Part shown: positions 7,164-14,495 of the stretch, piece after piece | Position numbering within the stretch: the first letter of the stretch is position 1 | How the letters are laid out: every line of letters starts with the position of its first letter | Source: an uncultured Parolsenella sp. | Lineage (GTDB): Bacteria > Actinomycetota > Coriobacteriia > Coriobacteriales > Atopobiaceae | Assembly: GCA_934668375.1 (NCBI GenBank) | Contig: CAKUNF010000014.1 | Span: 1 to 45,475, forward strand | Length of the DNA stretch: 45,475 nucleotides | Reading direction: 5' to 3' | Notes under the pieces: model-generated | What the model was told of the DNA's origin: nothing | The model's input: the letters and a program-made list of their open reading frames with translations, nothing else | The model's database searches: none | Position numbers and translations under genes: made by a program

Positions 7164-8249
7164 ATGAGCAACAACCTACGCGTCGCCATCCTGTTCGGCG
7201 GCACCTCGAGCGAGCACGACATCTCGCTGCGCTCCGCCACGAACGTCCTCTCCGAGCTGGGCGGCCGTGGCTACGACCTCGCGCTTGTCGGCATCACGCG
7301 CGAGGGCACGTGGCTCAACTACACCGGTGACGTTGCCGACGTCTGCGAGGGTGACGCCTGGGCCTCCCATGACGTGTGCCCCGTCGTGGTCGTGCCCGGT
7401 GACGGCCTGTTCCGCCACGAGGCGGACGGCACGCTCTCCCGCATCGCCGTGGACGTGGCGTTGCCGGTGCTGCACGGCCAGGGCGGCGAGGACGGCATCA
7501 CGCAGGCGCTGCTCGAGAGCGCGGGCGTGCCCTACGTGGGCTGCGGCGTGCTGTCGAGCGCCGTGTGCATGGACAAGGACGCCTCGCACCGCCTGGCCGC
7601 CGCCTCGGGCATCCGCGTGCCCAAGTGCGAGGTCCTCTATCGCGGCACCACCGAGGCCGACGTCGAGGCGGCCGTGGACGCGTGCGGCGGCTACCCCGTG
7701 TTCGTGAAGCCCACGCGCGGCGGCTCGTCCTACGGCGTGTCCAAGGTCGCGGACGCCTCCGAGATGGCCCACGCCCTCGAGGTGGCCTTCGCGCTCGACC
7801 CCAAGGTCTCCGTCGAGGAGGCCATCGAGGGCACCGAGGTTGGCTGCGCCATCATCGGCGACGCCTCCGGCGAGCTCGAGATGGGCGTCGTGGACGAGAC
7901 GGTCGTCACGGACGGCGGCTTCTTCCACATCCATCAGGACCAGACGGCCGGCGCCGCCGCGAGCTCCAAGAACTCGTCGCTTCGCTGCCCCGCCCAGATC
8001 TCTGACGACGAGATGGCCCGCGTGCGCGAGACGGGATTTGCCGTGTACCGTGCGCTGTGCTGCTCGGGCTTCGCGCGCGTTGACCTGTTCGTGACGCCCG
8101 CGGGAGAGGTCGTGCTCAACGAGGTCAACACGATTCCCGGCCTCACGCGCTACTCGCGCTTCCCCGAGATGATGAAGGCGTCCGGCCGCGACCTTGCCGG
8201 CGTGCTCGACCAGCTCATCGCCTCTGCGGCTGCCGGGCAGGACCGCTAG
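7164..8249 (+). CDS. ddl: D-alanine--D-alanine ligase
   Basis: A 361-residue ATP-grasp enzyme that joins two D-alanines for the peptidoglycan pentapeptide. GGTSSEHDISLRSA is the N-terminal signature, LHGQGGEDGITQ the first substrate motif, VFVKPTRGGSSYGVSKV the ATP-grasp phosphate loop and NEVNTIPGLT the metal/D-Ala2 motif. The length is normal. Start MSNNLRVAILFGG follows GGGAG; an in-frame ATG 12 bp upstream overlaps that site and is less likely. It is preceded by a subtype A repeat and its own -10, so it is probably transcribed separately from tatD. Confidence 0.95.
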   Translation: MSNNLRVAILFGGTSSEHDISLRSATNVLSELGGRGYDLALVGITREGTWLNYTGDVADVCEGDAWASHDVCPVVVVPGDGLFRHEADGTLSRIAVDVALPVLHGQGGEDGITQALLESAGVPYVGCGVLSSAVCMDKDASHRLAAASGIRVPKCEVLYRGTTEADVEAAVDACGGYPVFVKPTRGGSSYGVSKVADASEMAHALEVAFALDPKVSVEEAIEGTEVGCAIIGDASGELEMGVVDETVVTDGGFFHIHQDQTAGAAASSKNSSLRCPAQISDDEMARVRETGFAVYRALCCSGFARVDLFVTPAGEVVLNEVNTIPGLTRYSRFPEMMKASGRDLAGVLDQLIASAAAGQDR

Positions 8250-8270
8250 GGGGCAAGACTCGCCTCGCCT

Positions 8271-8305
8271 GCGGGCGCGTGGCCTTGCGTGCCACGAGCG
8301 CCCGC
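8271..8305. terminator. GC-rich hairpin abutting the comF -10 box
   Basis: GCGGGCGC-GTGGC (8271-8283) pairs with GCCACGAGCGCCCGC (8291-8305) with a 2-nt bulge. It ends one base before the comF TACAAT. There is no T-tract; it may end ddl transcription or act at the promoter. Confidence 0.4.
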
Positions 8306-8311
8306 TACAAT
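8306..8311 (+). promoter_or_regulatory. -10 box (TACAAT) for comF
   Basis: CCGCTACAATCGC lies 57 bp before the GTG start. TTGCGT at 8285-8290 is a possible -35 with short (15-bp) spacing. Confidence 0.5.
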
Positions 8312-8367
8312 CGCACCAATCGAGTGACCATCCCCTTCGCGCCCTGCGTAGCGTGGAGGGGATTTTT

Positions 8368-9138
8368 GTGCCGATAACGTCCATTGCCGGCCATCGAGGC
8401 ATCGAGGGGCTCGTCTCGCGCATGGCCAGCGCCGCGGCAGAGCTTGCGTGGCCCACGCGCTGCGTTGCGTGCGACGCGCCCGGCGAGCTTCTGTGCGAGG
8501 CATGCCGGGCGAGTCTTCCGTGGCTCTCGCAGCGCTGGGCCTGCCCCAACTGCGGGGCCCCGTTCGGGTGGGTCTCGTGCACCGAGTGCGGCGCGTCGAG
8601 GGGCGAGCTGTGGGAGACGCGCGCGGTCGTCTGCGCGCTGCCGCTCGAGGGCGTGGGCCGGGCGCTCGTGCTTTCGTACAAGGACGCGGGGGAGCGCAGG
8701 CTCGCGCCCGTGATCGCCGCGGCCATGGCCTGCGCCCTGGACGAGGCATCCGCCTGGCCCGCGGCCGATGGCGCGGCCCGCTTCGACGCCGCCGCGCTTG
8801 ACGCCGTGTGCTTCGTTCCCGCCACGCGCGCCGCCTATGCGCGGCGCGGCTTCGACCACATGGAGGACGTCTCGCGCTCGCTTGCCGGCATGCTCGGCCT
8901 GCCGCTTGCCGACGTGCTCGCCCGGCCCCAGGCGCGAGACCAGCGCCGTCTCGGACGCGAGGAGCGCCTCGCGAACGCCACCTCGTCCACGCGCGTCGTC
9001 GGTGACGTCACGGGTTGCTCGCTTCTGCTCGTGGACGATGTCGTGACGACGGGCGCCTCGCTGCGCGCCTGCGCCCGCGACCTTCTCGCCCACGGCGCCG
9101 AGAGCGTCACCGCCTGTGCCCTTGCCCGCACGTGGTGA
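8368..9138 (+). CDS. comF: ComF family phosphoribosyltransferase-like protein
   Basis: A 256-residue protein. Residues about 30-70 carry a four-pair zinc ribbon (CVACD, CEAC, CPNC, CTEC) and the C-terminus has the PRPP-binding loop LLLVDDVVTTGASL, the standard ComF layout. In naturally competent bacteria ComF acts with the ComFA translocase during DNA uptake; in others its role is unknown. I chose the GTG at 8368 because GGAGGGG lies 6 bp upstream and the -10 box is at 8306; earlier in-frame codons precede the promoter. In actinobacteria and firmicutes comF usually precedes hpf, as here, but a RAYT, an RNA gene and a lipoprotein gene have been inserted between them. Confidence 0.92.
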   Translation: MPITSIAGHRGIEGLVSRMASAAAELAWPTRCVACDAPGELLCEACRASLPWLSQRWACPNCGAPFGWVSCTECGASRGELWETRAVVCALPLEGVGRALVLSYKDAGERRLAPVIAAAMACALDEASAWPAADGAARFDAAALDAVCFVPATRAAYARRGFDHMEDVSRSLAGMLGLPLADVLARPQARDQRRLGREERLANATSSTRVVGDVTGCSLLLVDDVVTTGASLRACARDLLAHGAESVTACALARTW

Positions 9139-9146
9139 GCCCGGGC

Positions 9147-9160
9147 GTCCCAAAGGTGCC
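9147..9160 (+). repeat. Partial REP arm (GTCCCAAAGGTGCC)
   Basis: A solitary left arm directly joined to the full subtype A copy at 9161. The same solo-arm plus full-copy arrangement occurs at 19833 and 26474. Confidence 0.65.
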
Positions 9161-9190
9161 GTCCCAAAGGTGTCAAAGACTTTTGGGCAC
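9161..9190 (+). repeat. REP-like palindrome, subtype A (left flank of RAYT)
   Basis: A 30-bp unit identical, in inverted orientation, to 9971-10000 on the other side of the transposase gene. Confidence 0.92.
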
Positions 9191-9211
9191 ATGATTGAAA
9201 GGAGATCCACC

Positions 9212-9988
9212 ATGCCACGAGCACCCCGATCGCAGTCCCCGACCGGCTGCCACCACGTTACGCTCAGGGGAAGCGGAAGACGGATCATATTTGAGACGGA
9301 CGATGACCGTCGCTCGTTTCTCGCGCTTGCCGGACGCTGTTTTTCCGAGGCGGGTGTTGGGGTCGTCGCGTGGTGCCTCATGGACAACCACGTTCACTTC
9401 CTGCTTCATGATGGACGGTTCGAGCTGTCGAGGGCCATGCAGCGCCTCTCGAGTCGCTATGCGGTGCGCTTCAATCGTGCCACGGGTCATGTCGGCCATG
9501 TGTTTCAAGCGAGGTTCGGGAGCAAGGCCGTGCGAGACGACGCCCAGCTCCTTGCGACGCTGCGCTACATCCACGAGAATCCGGAGAAGGCGGGCATGTG
9601 CGCGAGTGCCGAGTACCCATGGAGCAGCCACCTCGATTACGCTGGCGAGCGCACGCTGGCGCCGTTGGAGCTAGAGTGCGACATGGTCCTTGGGCTCTTG
9701 GGAGGCAGGGAGGCGTACCTGCGCTTTTGTCAGACAAGGTACGAGGTTCCCCCTGCGCTTGCCGACTCCGGCAGGCCAAGCGAGCAAGAGGCCCGAGAAG
9801 TCGCCGGCGCTCTTTTGGGACCGGTCGAGCTGCGCGAGGTGGCGACCATGGGCCGTCCGCAGCGCGACGCCTCGATCAGGCTGCTCCGGTCTGCCGGCAT
9901 CACGTGCCGGCAAATCGAGCGTCTGACGGGCGTGGGGAGAAAGACGGTGGCAAGGATCTGCGCCGACCAGGTGCCCAAAAGTCTTTGA
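9212..9988 (+). CDS. REP-associated tyrosine transposase (RAYT, Y1/HUH)
   Basis: A 258-residue Y1 HUH single-strand transposase. WCLMDNHVHFLLHD holds the metal-binding pair H60/H62, and the catalytic tyrosine is Y119 in LRYIHENPEKAG, as in the TnpA-REP family. The C-terminus (LLRSAGITCRQIERLTGV, then GRKTVARIC) is a DnaA-like helix-turn-helix that probably binds DNA. RAYTs recognise and cleave REP hairpins and are thought to spread them while not moving themselves. Here the gene lies between two perfect inverted copies of the local repeat, and its last five codons and TGA stop lie inside the right copy (from 9971). Start MPRAPRSQSP follows AAGGAG; an ATG seven codons upstream lacks one. All visible catalytic residues are intact. 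Confidence 0.93.
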   Translation: MPRAPRSQSPTGCHHVTLRGSGRRIIFETDDDRRSFLALAGRCFSEAGVGVVAWCLMDNHVHFLLHDGRFELSRAMQRLSSRYAVRFNRATGHVGHVFQARFGSKAVRDDAQLLATLRYIHENPEKAGMCASAEYPWSSHLDYAGERTLAPLELECDMVLGLLGGREAYLRFCQTRYEVPPALADSGRPSEQEAREVAGALLGPVELREVATMGRPQRDASIRLLRSAGITCRQIERLTGVGRKTVARICADQVPKSL

Positions 9989-10000
9989 CACCTTTGGGAC
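9971..10000 (-). repeat. REP-like palindrome, subtype A (right flank of RAYT)
   Basis: Exact reverse complement of 9161-9190. It supplies the final codons (VPKSL) and stop of the transposase gene. Confidence 0.92.
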
Positions 10001-10048
10001 ACCGCGGTGCATCGACGCTGCTACATAAGGTCAACATCAAAGAGCTGC

Positions 10049-10054
10049 TATAAT
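10049..10054 (+). promoter_or_regulatory. Consensus -10 box (TATAAT) for the structured RNA
   Basis: GCTGCTATAATCG is the only perfect TATAAT noted among the promoters here. Its expected start (about 10061) coincides with the 5' base of the closing stem of the RNA. There is no clear -35. Confidence 0.65.
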
Positions 10055-10060
10055 CGTCGG

Positions 10061-10382
10061 GTCTCATTCAGGTCTGTGGTTGCGGGGTGGTGAGGCGAGC
10101 CCGCGCGCGTGGCAAAGACGTCGCGTCCGCGCGCTCACCTCGTTGGCGCCGCCAACAGCCGCCCCAAGTCCATGCCAGACGAGGGCCAAGGGATCCACGT
10201 AAGTTCGGGCGTGCGCGTCCGAGCGAGCATGGCTCGTCCTAGAAGTAAGTCGCACCGCCCGTTCAACCAGGGGTAAACGGCCCCGCGGGCGAGAGGGCCA
10301 GTAGTGGCGCCGCCGCGGCGGAGTGCTGCGACCGTCCCCGTGCGCGAGTGTGGGGTCAAATACCAGGTCAGCTGAACGAGAC
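10061..10382 (+). ncRNA. Highly structured non-coding RNA, probably raiA-motif RNA
   Basis: Seen: GTCTC-A-TTCAG (10061-10071) pairs with CTGAA-C-GAGAC (10372-10382), a 10-bp stem with one internal mismatch that closes a roughly 320-nt RNA beginning 7 bp after TATAAT. Inside are a long imperfect hairpin (GAGGCGAGC... with ...GCTCACCTC, about 10091-10139), a GTTGGC/GCCAAC hairpin and a CCCC/GGGG hairpin near 10335-10355. No credible coding frame exists. Known: the raiA motif is a large conserved RNA of firmicutes and actinobacteria found next to raiA/hpf and comF genes. Inferred: the position between comF and hpf fits that RNA. I could not align it to the published consensus from memory. It lacks the diagnostic sequences of tmRNA, RNase P RNA and SRP RNA. 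Confidence 0.55.
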
Positions 10383-10456
10383 ACACCGAAGGCAGGGCCC
10401 TTGACGTCGAGGGCCGCGAAGGGCGCACGCGCGCTCGCACAAGACGAGGAGACTCG

Positions 10457-11452
10457 ATGACACGCAACAAGACGCTTGGACGCTGTGGCGTCGTCCTCCT
10501 CTCCGCGGCCGCGGCGCTCTCGCTTGCCGGCTGCGCCAACCCCGTCTCGGCGATTCAGAGCTCGCTTGGCACCCCCAGCGTGGCCGAGGCGCGCGCCAAG
10601 CAGGCCTCGGCCGTCTCCGCGCAGCTCTCGATCCCGACCATCATCAAGGACGGCGCGCTCACGGTTGGCCTCGACACCTCGGCGAGCGCCCCGATGTGCC
10701 TCACGTCCCATGACGGCTCGATGCAGGGCTATGACATCGACATGGCCTGCGCCATCGCCGACGAGCTGGGCCTTGACGTCGAGTTCGTGAGCGTCACGAA
10801 CGCCTCGCAGGCCCTGGGGCAGACGTGCGACGTCGTCATGGGCGCGAGCGCGAGCAGCTCGAGCGGAGCCACGGTCGTGGGTGCCTACGCCGAGGACGCC
10901 ATCGGGTTCTTCCACAAGGGCTCCGAGCAGGTTGCCGCCAAGGAGGACCTCGTTGGCAAGACCATCGGCGTGCAGGACGGCTCCACGTCCCAGCAGCTCC
11001 TCAAGCGCAGCGACCTCGAGGCCAGGCAGGAATCGTTCCAGAACCTCAATGACGCGTTCGATGCGCTCGAGCAGGGAATCGTGGACTACGTGCTGTGCGA
11101 CGCCTTCTCCGGTGCCTACCTGCAGAGCGGCTATTCTGACATCGCCTTCTGCGGCTCCTTCGACGTGCCGCAGGCCGTGGGCGTGGGCGTTGCCGCCACG
11201 AACACCGAGCTCCAGACGGCCGTGAAGTCCGCCGTGGACAAGGTCACGTCCAACGGGGTGGGCCAGATCGTTCGCTCCAAGTGGCTGGGTGGCCTGAGCC
11301 CGCTCGCCGACACCTCGCAGGTCTCGGGCATTACGGTGTCCGCGGGAACGGTCGAGGGGACAACGTCTGACACCGCCGAGACCGAGGGCGCGGCCTCCGG
11401 AGTCCAGGACGGCTCGACCGCCGGCGCGAACGCGGCCGACATCGCCGGCTAG
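10457..11452 (+). CDS. Substrate-binding lipoprotein, amino-acid ABC type (SBP_bac_3), orphan
   Basis: A 331-residue lipoprotein: a short basic N-terminus, a hydrophobic stretch and the lipobox LAGC (about residue 27) predict lipidation and attachment outside the membrane. The mature part reads ALTVGLDTSASAPMC, GYDIDMACAIADELGL, GKTIGVQDGSTSQQ and VDYVLCDAFSGAYL, the usual two-lobe polar amino-acid binding protein. The final 50 or so residues are Thr/Ala/Gly-rich. No permease or ATPase gene is nearby, so it is an orphan binding protein or partner of a distant transporter. It follows the structured RNA, separated by 74 bp that include a small GGCCCT/AGGGCC hairpin. Start 10457 follows GAGGAGA. 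Ligand unknown. Confidence 0.85.
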   Translation: MTRNKTLGRCGVVLLSAAAALSLAGCANPVSAIQSSLGTPSVAEARAKQASAVSAQLSIPTIIKDGALTVGLDTSASAPMCLTSHDGSMQGYDIDMACAIADELGLDVEFVSVTNASQALGQTCDVVMGASASSSSGATVVGAYAEDAIGFFHKGSEQVAAKEDLVGKTIGVQDGSTSQQLLKRSDLEARQESFQNLNDAFDALEQGIVDYVLCDAFSGAYLQSGYSDIAFCGSFDVPQAVGVGVAATNTELQTAVKSAVDKVTSNGVGQIVRSKWLGGLSPLADTSQVSGITVSAGTVEGTTSDTAETEGAASGVQDGSTAGANAADIAG

Positions 11453-11510
11453 CGCGTCTTTGCGCAAAACCGATTTCTCCTCGAATGGAAGGGGCGAATC
11501 GGTAACTGGT

Positions 11511-11516
11511 TATTCT
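11511..11516 (+). promoter_or_regulatory. Possible -10 box (TATTCT) for hpf
   Basis: It lies within GGTTATTCTCG in the 192-bp gap before hpf, just after a CCGATT/AATCGG inverted repeat (about 11470-11502). Weak evidence. Confidence 0.35.
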
Positions 11517-11644
11517 CGATTCCCATGACGGGCGCGGCGGGGTTTGGGTACCAGTGCAGTACAGGGGAAGCCGCAACGCCAAGGCAAGGACCTGCGGGCG
11601 GCCGCTCCAGCAAGGGCGTGTTGGGCACGACGGTTGGAGGCACG

Positions 11645-12220
11645 ATGGATATCAAGGTTTCTGGGCGCAAGGTTACGGTCACCGATGCCCTTCGCAGCTA
11701 CGTTGACGAGAAGATCGGCGGGGCCCTCGAGGTGTTCGACATCCAGCCGATGACGTGCGACGTGGTCCTGCGTGTCGAGAAGAACCGCTCGAACCCCGAG
11801 GCCGCGGTGTGCGAGGTCACGGTGCGCGTGCGTGACAACGTGGTTCGCGTGGAGTCCGCGGACCCCGACATGTACGCGGCCATCGACGTCGCGTCCGACA
11901 AGGTCACGCGCCAGCTGCGCAAGTTCAAGACGCGCGTCATTGATCGCCGTCAGCGCACGCAGGGCCTGCCCGTCGCGCCTGCCTCGGCAGACCTCGCCGA
12001 CCTCATCGACGCCCCCGAGGAGGACGATGAGCTCGTGCGCGAGAAGGTCATCGACCTGCCGCCCATGACCGAGGAGGAGGCCCTCGTCCAGACGGACCTC
12101 ATCGGACACGACTTCTACGTGTTCACGAACGCCACGACCGGCCTCGTGAACGTCATCTACCGCCGCAAGAACGGCGGCTACGGAATCATCAAGCCCAAGA
12201 TTGAGGAGCCAGATGACTAG
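11645..12220 (+). CDS. hpf: Ribosome hibernation promoting factor, long form
   Basis: A 191-residue protein. The N-terminal 100 residues (MDIKVSGRKVTVTDALRSYV through VTRQLRKFK) form the RaiA/HPF fold that sits in the decoding site. After a variable linker, the C-terminal domain (residues about 135-190: DLPPMTEEEALVQTDLIGHD, then FYVFTNATTGLVNVIYRR) mediates dimerisation, so this single protein can form 100S ribosome dimers. Start 11645 follows GGAGG. Its stop overlaps the degV start by 8 bp, so the two are co-translated. It lies downstream of the RNA at 10061 that I assign to the raiA motif. Confidence 0.95.
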   Translation: MDIKVSGRKVTVTDALRSYVDEKIGGALEVFDIQPMTCDVVLRVEKNRSNPEAAVCEVTVRVRDNVVRVESADPDMYAAIDVASDKVTRQLRKFKTRVIDRRQRTQGLPVAPASADLADLIDAPEEDDELVREKVIDLPPMTEEEALVQTDLIGHDFYVFTNATTGLVNVIYRRKNGGYGIIKPKIEEPDD

Positions 12221-13292
12221 CGATTCCAACGACAACTCGAACATTCAGGCCGCGGGTTCCTCGGAGCCCGCGGCCGTCGCGTGCGAAGGCGGCGCCACGT
12301 CGGAGTGCGCCCAGGCCACCGTTGCCGAGGCGGGTGCGAGCTACCGGCGAGACGGCCAGTGTCGCATCATTGTCGACTCCTGCGCCGACTTTGCCCCCGA
12401 GGTTGCCCGTGCCCTGGGCGTGGAGGTCGTCCACTTCCCGTTCGTGATGGGAGACGGCGAGCATGCGGACGACCTGTGGCACTCCATGACGCCGCACGAG
12501 TTCTACGAGCGCATGCGCAATGGCGAGCACGCAACGACGTCTGCGGTGACCCCGGGCCACTACCTCGAGGTCTTCGAGCGCTGTGCCGCCTCTGGCGTGC
12601 CGGCCGTCTACCTCGCCTTCACGCGTGGCCTGTCCTCGAGCGTCGACGCCGCCCGCCAGGCGGCCGACATGGTCCGCGAGGCGCACCCGGGCTACGAGAT
12701 CTACGTCGTGGACAACCTGTGCCCGTCTGCCGCCGCCGAGCTGCTCGCCATCGAGGCCGTGCGCCAGGTGGGCAACGGCCTCACGGCCTCCGAGCTCGTC
12801 GAGTGGGTCGAGGAGGCGCGCTACTACATCCAAGGCTACTTCACGCTCGACTCGTTCGACGCCCTGGCCCGTGGTGGTCGCATCCCGCCCGCGGCCGCTC
12901 AGGTGGGCGGCAAGCTCGACATCAAGCCCGAGCTGTCCTATGACATCAACGGCGCGCTCACGCTGCGCGGCATGTGCCGCGGTCGCAAGAAGGCCCTGCG
13001 CGCCATCCTCGCGGACTTCAAGGAGAACTACATCGGCACGGACGGCGTCGTGACGCACATGCCCATCGGCATCGTGGACGCCGACGCCGAGAAGGACGCC
13101 CGCTGGCTCGAGGACCAGCTTCGCAAGGAGCCGGGCTGCCAGGACATCCCCATCATCCACAGCTCCGTCTCGCCCGTCATCGGCGCGCACGTGGGGCCGG
13201 GCATGGTGGCCGTCGTGTTCTGGGGCAAGGACCGCCGCGAGACCCTCTCGTTCACGGACCGCATCGCGCGCCGCGTCCGCGCAAGCAAGTAG
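12213..13292 (+). CDS. DegV family fatty-acid-binding protein
   Basis: A 359-residue protein. The DegV domain begins near residue 48 (CRIIVDSCADFAPEVARALG) and runs to the end; TSAVTPGHYLEVF, LSSSVDAARQAADM and GRIPPAAAQVGGKLDIKP are the family's lipid-headgroup-binding segments. DegV (FakB-type) proteins bind fatty acids and present them to a kinase for phosphorylation. It is longer than the usual 280 residues because of a Ser/Ala/Glu-rich N-terminal extension that looks disordered. The ATG at 12213 follows GAGGAG and overlaps the hpf stop. No FakA-like kinase is in the window. Confidence 0.88.
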   Translation: MTSDSNDNSNIQAAGSSEPAAVACEGGATSECAQATVAEAGASYRRDGQCRIIVDSCADFAPEVARALGVEVVHFPFVMGDGEHADDLWHSMTPHEFYERMRNGEHATTSAVTPGHYLEVFERCAASGVPAVYLAFTRGLSSSVDAARQAADMVREAHPGYEIYVVDNLCPSAAAELLAIEAVRQVGNGLTASELVEWVEEARYYIQGYFTLDSFDALARGGRIPPAAAQVGGKLDIKPELSYDINGALTLRGMCRGRKKALRAILADFKENYIGTDGVVTHMPIGIVDADAEKDARWLEDQLRKEPGCQDIPIIHSSVSPVIGAHVGPGMVAVVFWGKDRRETLSFTDRIARRVRASK

Positions 13293-13313
13293 CAGCAATC
13301 ACCCGCGTTTGGG

Positions 13314-13348
13314 GCTGCCGCTGCGGGCCAGTCGCTCGCAGCGGCAGC
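13314..13348. terminator. 12-bp perfect hairpin after degV
   Basis: GCTGCCGCTGCG (13314-13325) pairs with 13337-13348 across an 11-nt loop. There is no T-tract; it lies 19 bp before the next start and may be a weak terminator or leader structure. Confidence 0.45.
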
Positions 13349-13367
13349 ACGCATAGAAGGGAACCAC

Positions 13368-14492
13368 ATGACCACAGCCGCCAAGCCCAAGGTCGCGTTC
13401 ATCGGCACCGGCATCATGGGAGCGCCCATCGCCGGTCACATCATGGACGCCGGCTATGAGCTCACGGTCTACAACCGCACCAAGTCCAAGGCAGACGCCC
13501 TCGTCGAGAGGGGCGCCACCTGGGCGGACAGCCCCGCCGACGCCGCCCGCGATGCCGACATCGTCTTCACGATGCTCGGGTACCCGTCTGACGTCGAGGA
13601 CGTCTACCTCTCCACGGACGGCCTCGTGCGCGCCACCAAGACGGGCGCCTGGCTCGTCGACCTCACGACGTCCTCCGCCCAGCTCGCCCGCGACATCCAC
13701 GACGCTGCCGAGGTCGAGGACAAGCACGCCGTGGACTGCCCGGTGACCGGCGGCGAGCAGGGTGCCATCGACGGCACGCTCACGCTCATCCTGGGCAGCA
13801 CGGAAGCAGACGCCGTCCCGATCCTGCCCGTGCTCGAGACGTTCTCGTCCAAGATCTGCTACTTCGACGGCGCTGGCAACGGCCAGACGGCCAAGCTCTG
13901 CAACCAGGTCTCGCTTGCCGGCTGCATGGTGGGCATGGCCGACGCCCTGGCCCTCGCCCAGCAGGGTGGCATCGACGCCGCCCGCATGCTCGACATGGTG
14001 GGTGCCGGCATGGGCGGCTCGCGTGCGCTCACGGGGCTGGGTCCCAAGGCGCTCGAGGGAGACTTCAAGCCGGGATTTTTCGTGGAGCACTTCCGCAAGG
14101 ACCTGCGCCTTGCCATCGAGCAGTCCGAGGACCTCGAGATCACGCTGCCCGGCGCCGAGACGGCCTTCACGCTCTATGACATGCTCTGTCAGATCGGCGG
14201 CGAGCGTCTGGGCACCCAGGCTATCAGCCTGCTGTACGCCGAGCAGGCGGACGCCGCCGCGGCCGGACTCGACTGGAGCCGCCTGGACGTGAGCCAGTTC
14301 GAGGACAGTGGCCACGACGGCTGCGGCTGCGGCCACGAGCACGGCGAGCACGAGTGCGGCTGCGGCGGTCACGACCACGATGGCGACCACGAGTGCTGCG
14401 GCGGCCACGGTGACGGCTGCTGCGGCGGGCACGGCCATGACGAGGGCCACGAGTGCTGCGGCGGCCACGGCGACTGCGGGTGCGAGGGATAG
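13368..14492 (+). CDS. Beta-hydroxyacid dehydrogenase (HIBADH/GLYR type) with Cys/His-rich C-terminal tail
   Basis: Residues 1-310 are a canonical NAD(P)-dependent beta-hydroxyacid dehydrogenase: Rossmann motif GTGIMGAP (13-20), substrate motif DCPVTGGEQGAIDGTL, and GNGQTAKLCNQ with the probable catalytic lysine. Family members reduce or oxidise 3-hydroxyisobutyrate, tartronate semialdehyde, glyoxylate or succinic semialdehyde; the substrate here is unknown. The last 61 residues are different: 12 Cys and 12 His with many Gly and Asp/Glu (GCGCGHEHGEHECGCGG and similar), resembling metal-storage tails of nickel or zinc proteins. At DNA level part of the tail is a 60-bp tandem duplication (near 14387 and 14447). 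Start follows GAAGGG. It heads a four-gene run. Confidence 0.9.
   Translation: MTTAAKPKVAFIGTGIMGAPIAGHIMDAGYELTVYNRTKSKADALVERGATWADSPADAARDADIVFTMLGYPSDVEDVYLSTDGLVRATKTGAWLVDLTTSSAQLARDIHDAAEVEDKHAVDCPVTGGEQGAIDGTLTLILGSTEADAVPILPVLETFSSKICYFDGAGNGQTAKLCNQVSLAGCMVGMADALALAQQGGIDAARMLDMVGAGMGGSRALTGLGPKALEGDFKPGFFVEHFRKDLRLAIEQSEDLEITLPGAETAFTLYDMLCQIGGERLGTQAISLLYAEQADAAAAGLDWSRLDVSQFEDSGHDGCGCGHEHGEHECGCGGHDHDGDHECCGGHGDGCCGGHGHDEGHECCGGHGDCGCEG
14387..14476 (+). repeat. Imperfect 60-bp tandem repeat encoding the Cys/His tail
   Basis: CCACGAGTGCTGCGGCGGCC begins at 14387 and recurs exactly 60 bp later. Each unit encodes HECCGGHGD-type residues, so the tail probably grew by in-frame duplication. 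Confidence 0.75.
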
Positions 14493-14495
14493 CGC

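Noticed and set aside
9161..10000. IS200/IS605 insertion sequence
   Set aside because: The transposase is longer than IS200 TnpA, has a C-terminal helix-turn-helix, no TnpB, and its flanks are inverted REPs rather than asymmetric subterminal hairpins.
10061..10382. tmRNA, RNase P RNA or SRP RNA
   Set aside because: No tRNA-like 3' end or tag frame, no GAGGAAAGTCC-type RNase P core and no SRP GGTCAGG/GGAAGCAGC loop. The CAGGTCAG near 10364 is only a partial resemblance.
14387..14476. Short CRISPR-like array
   Set aside because: The 60-bp repetition is in frame inside a coding sequence and explains the Cys/His tail; there are no spacers or cas genes.
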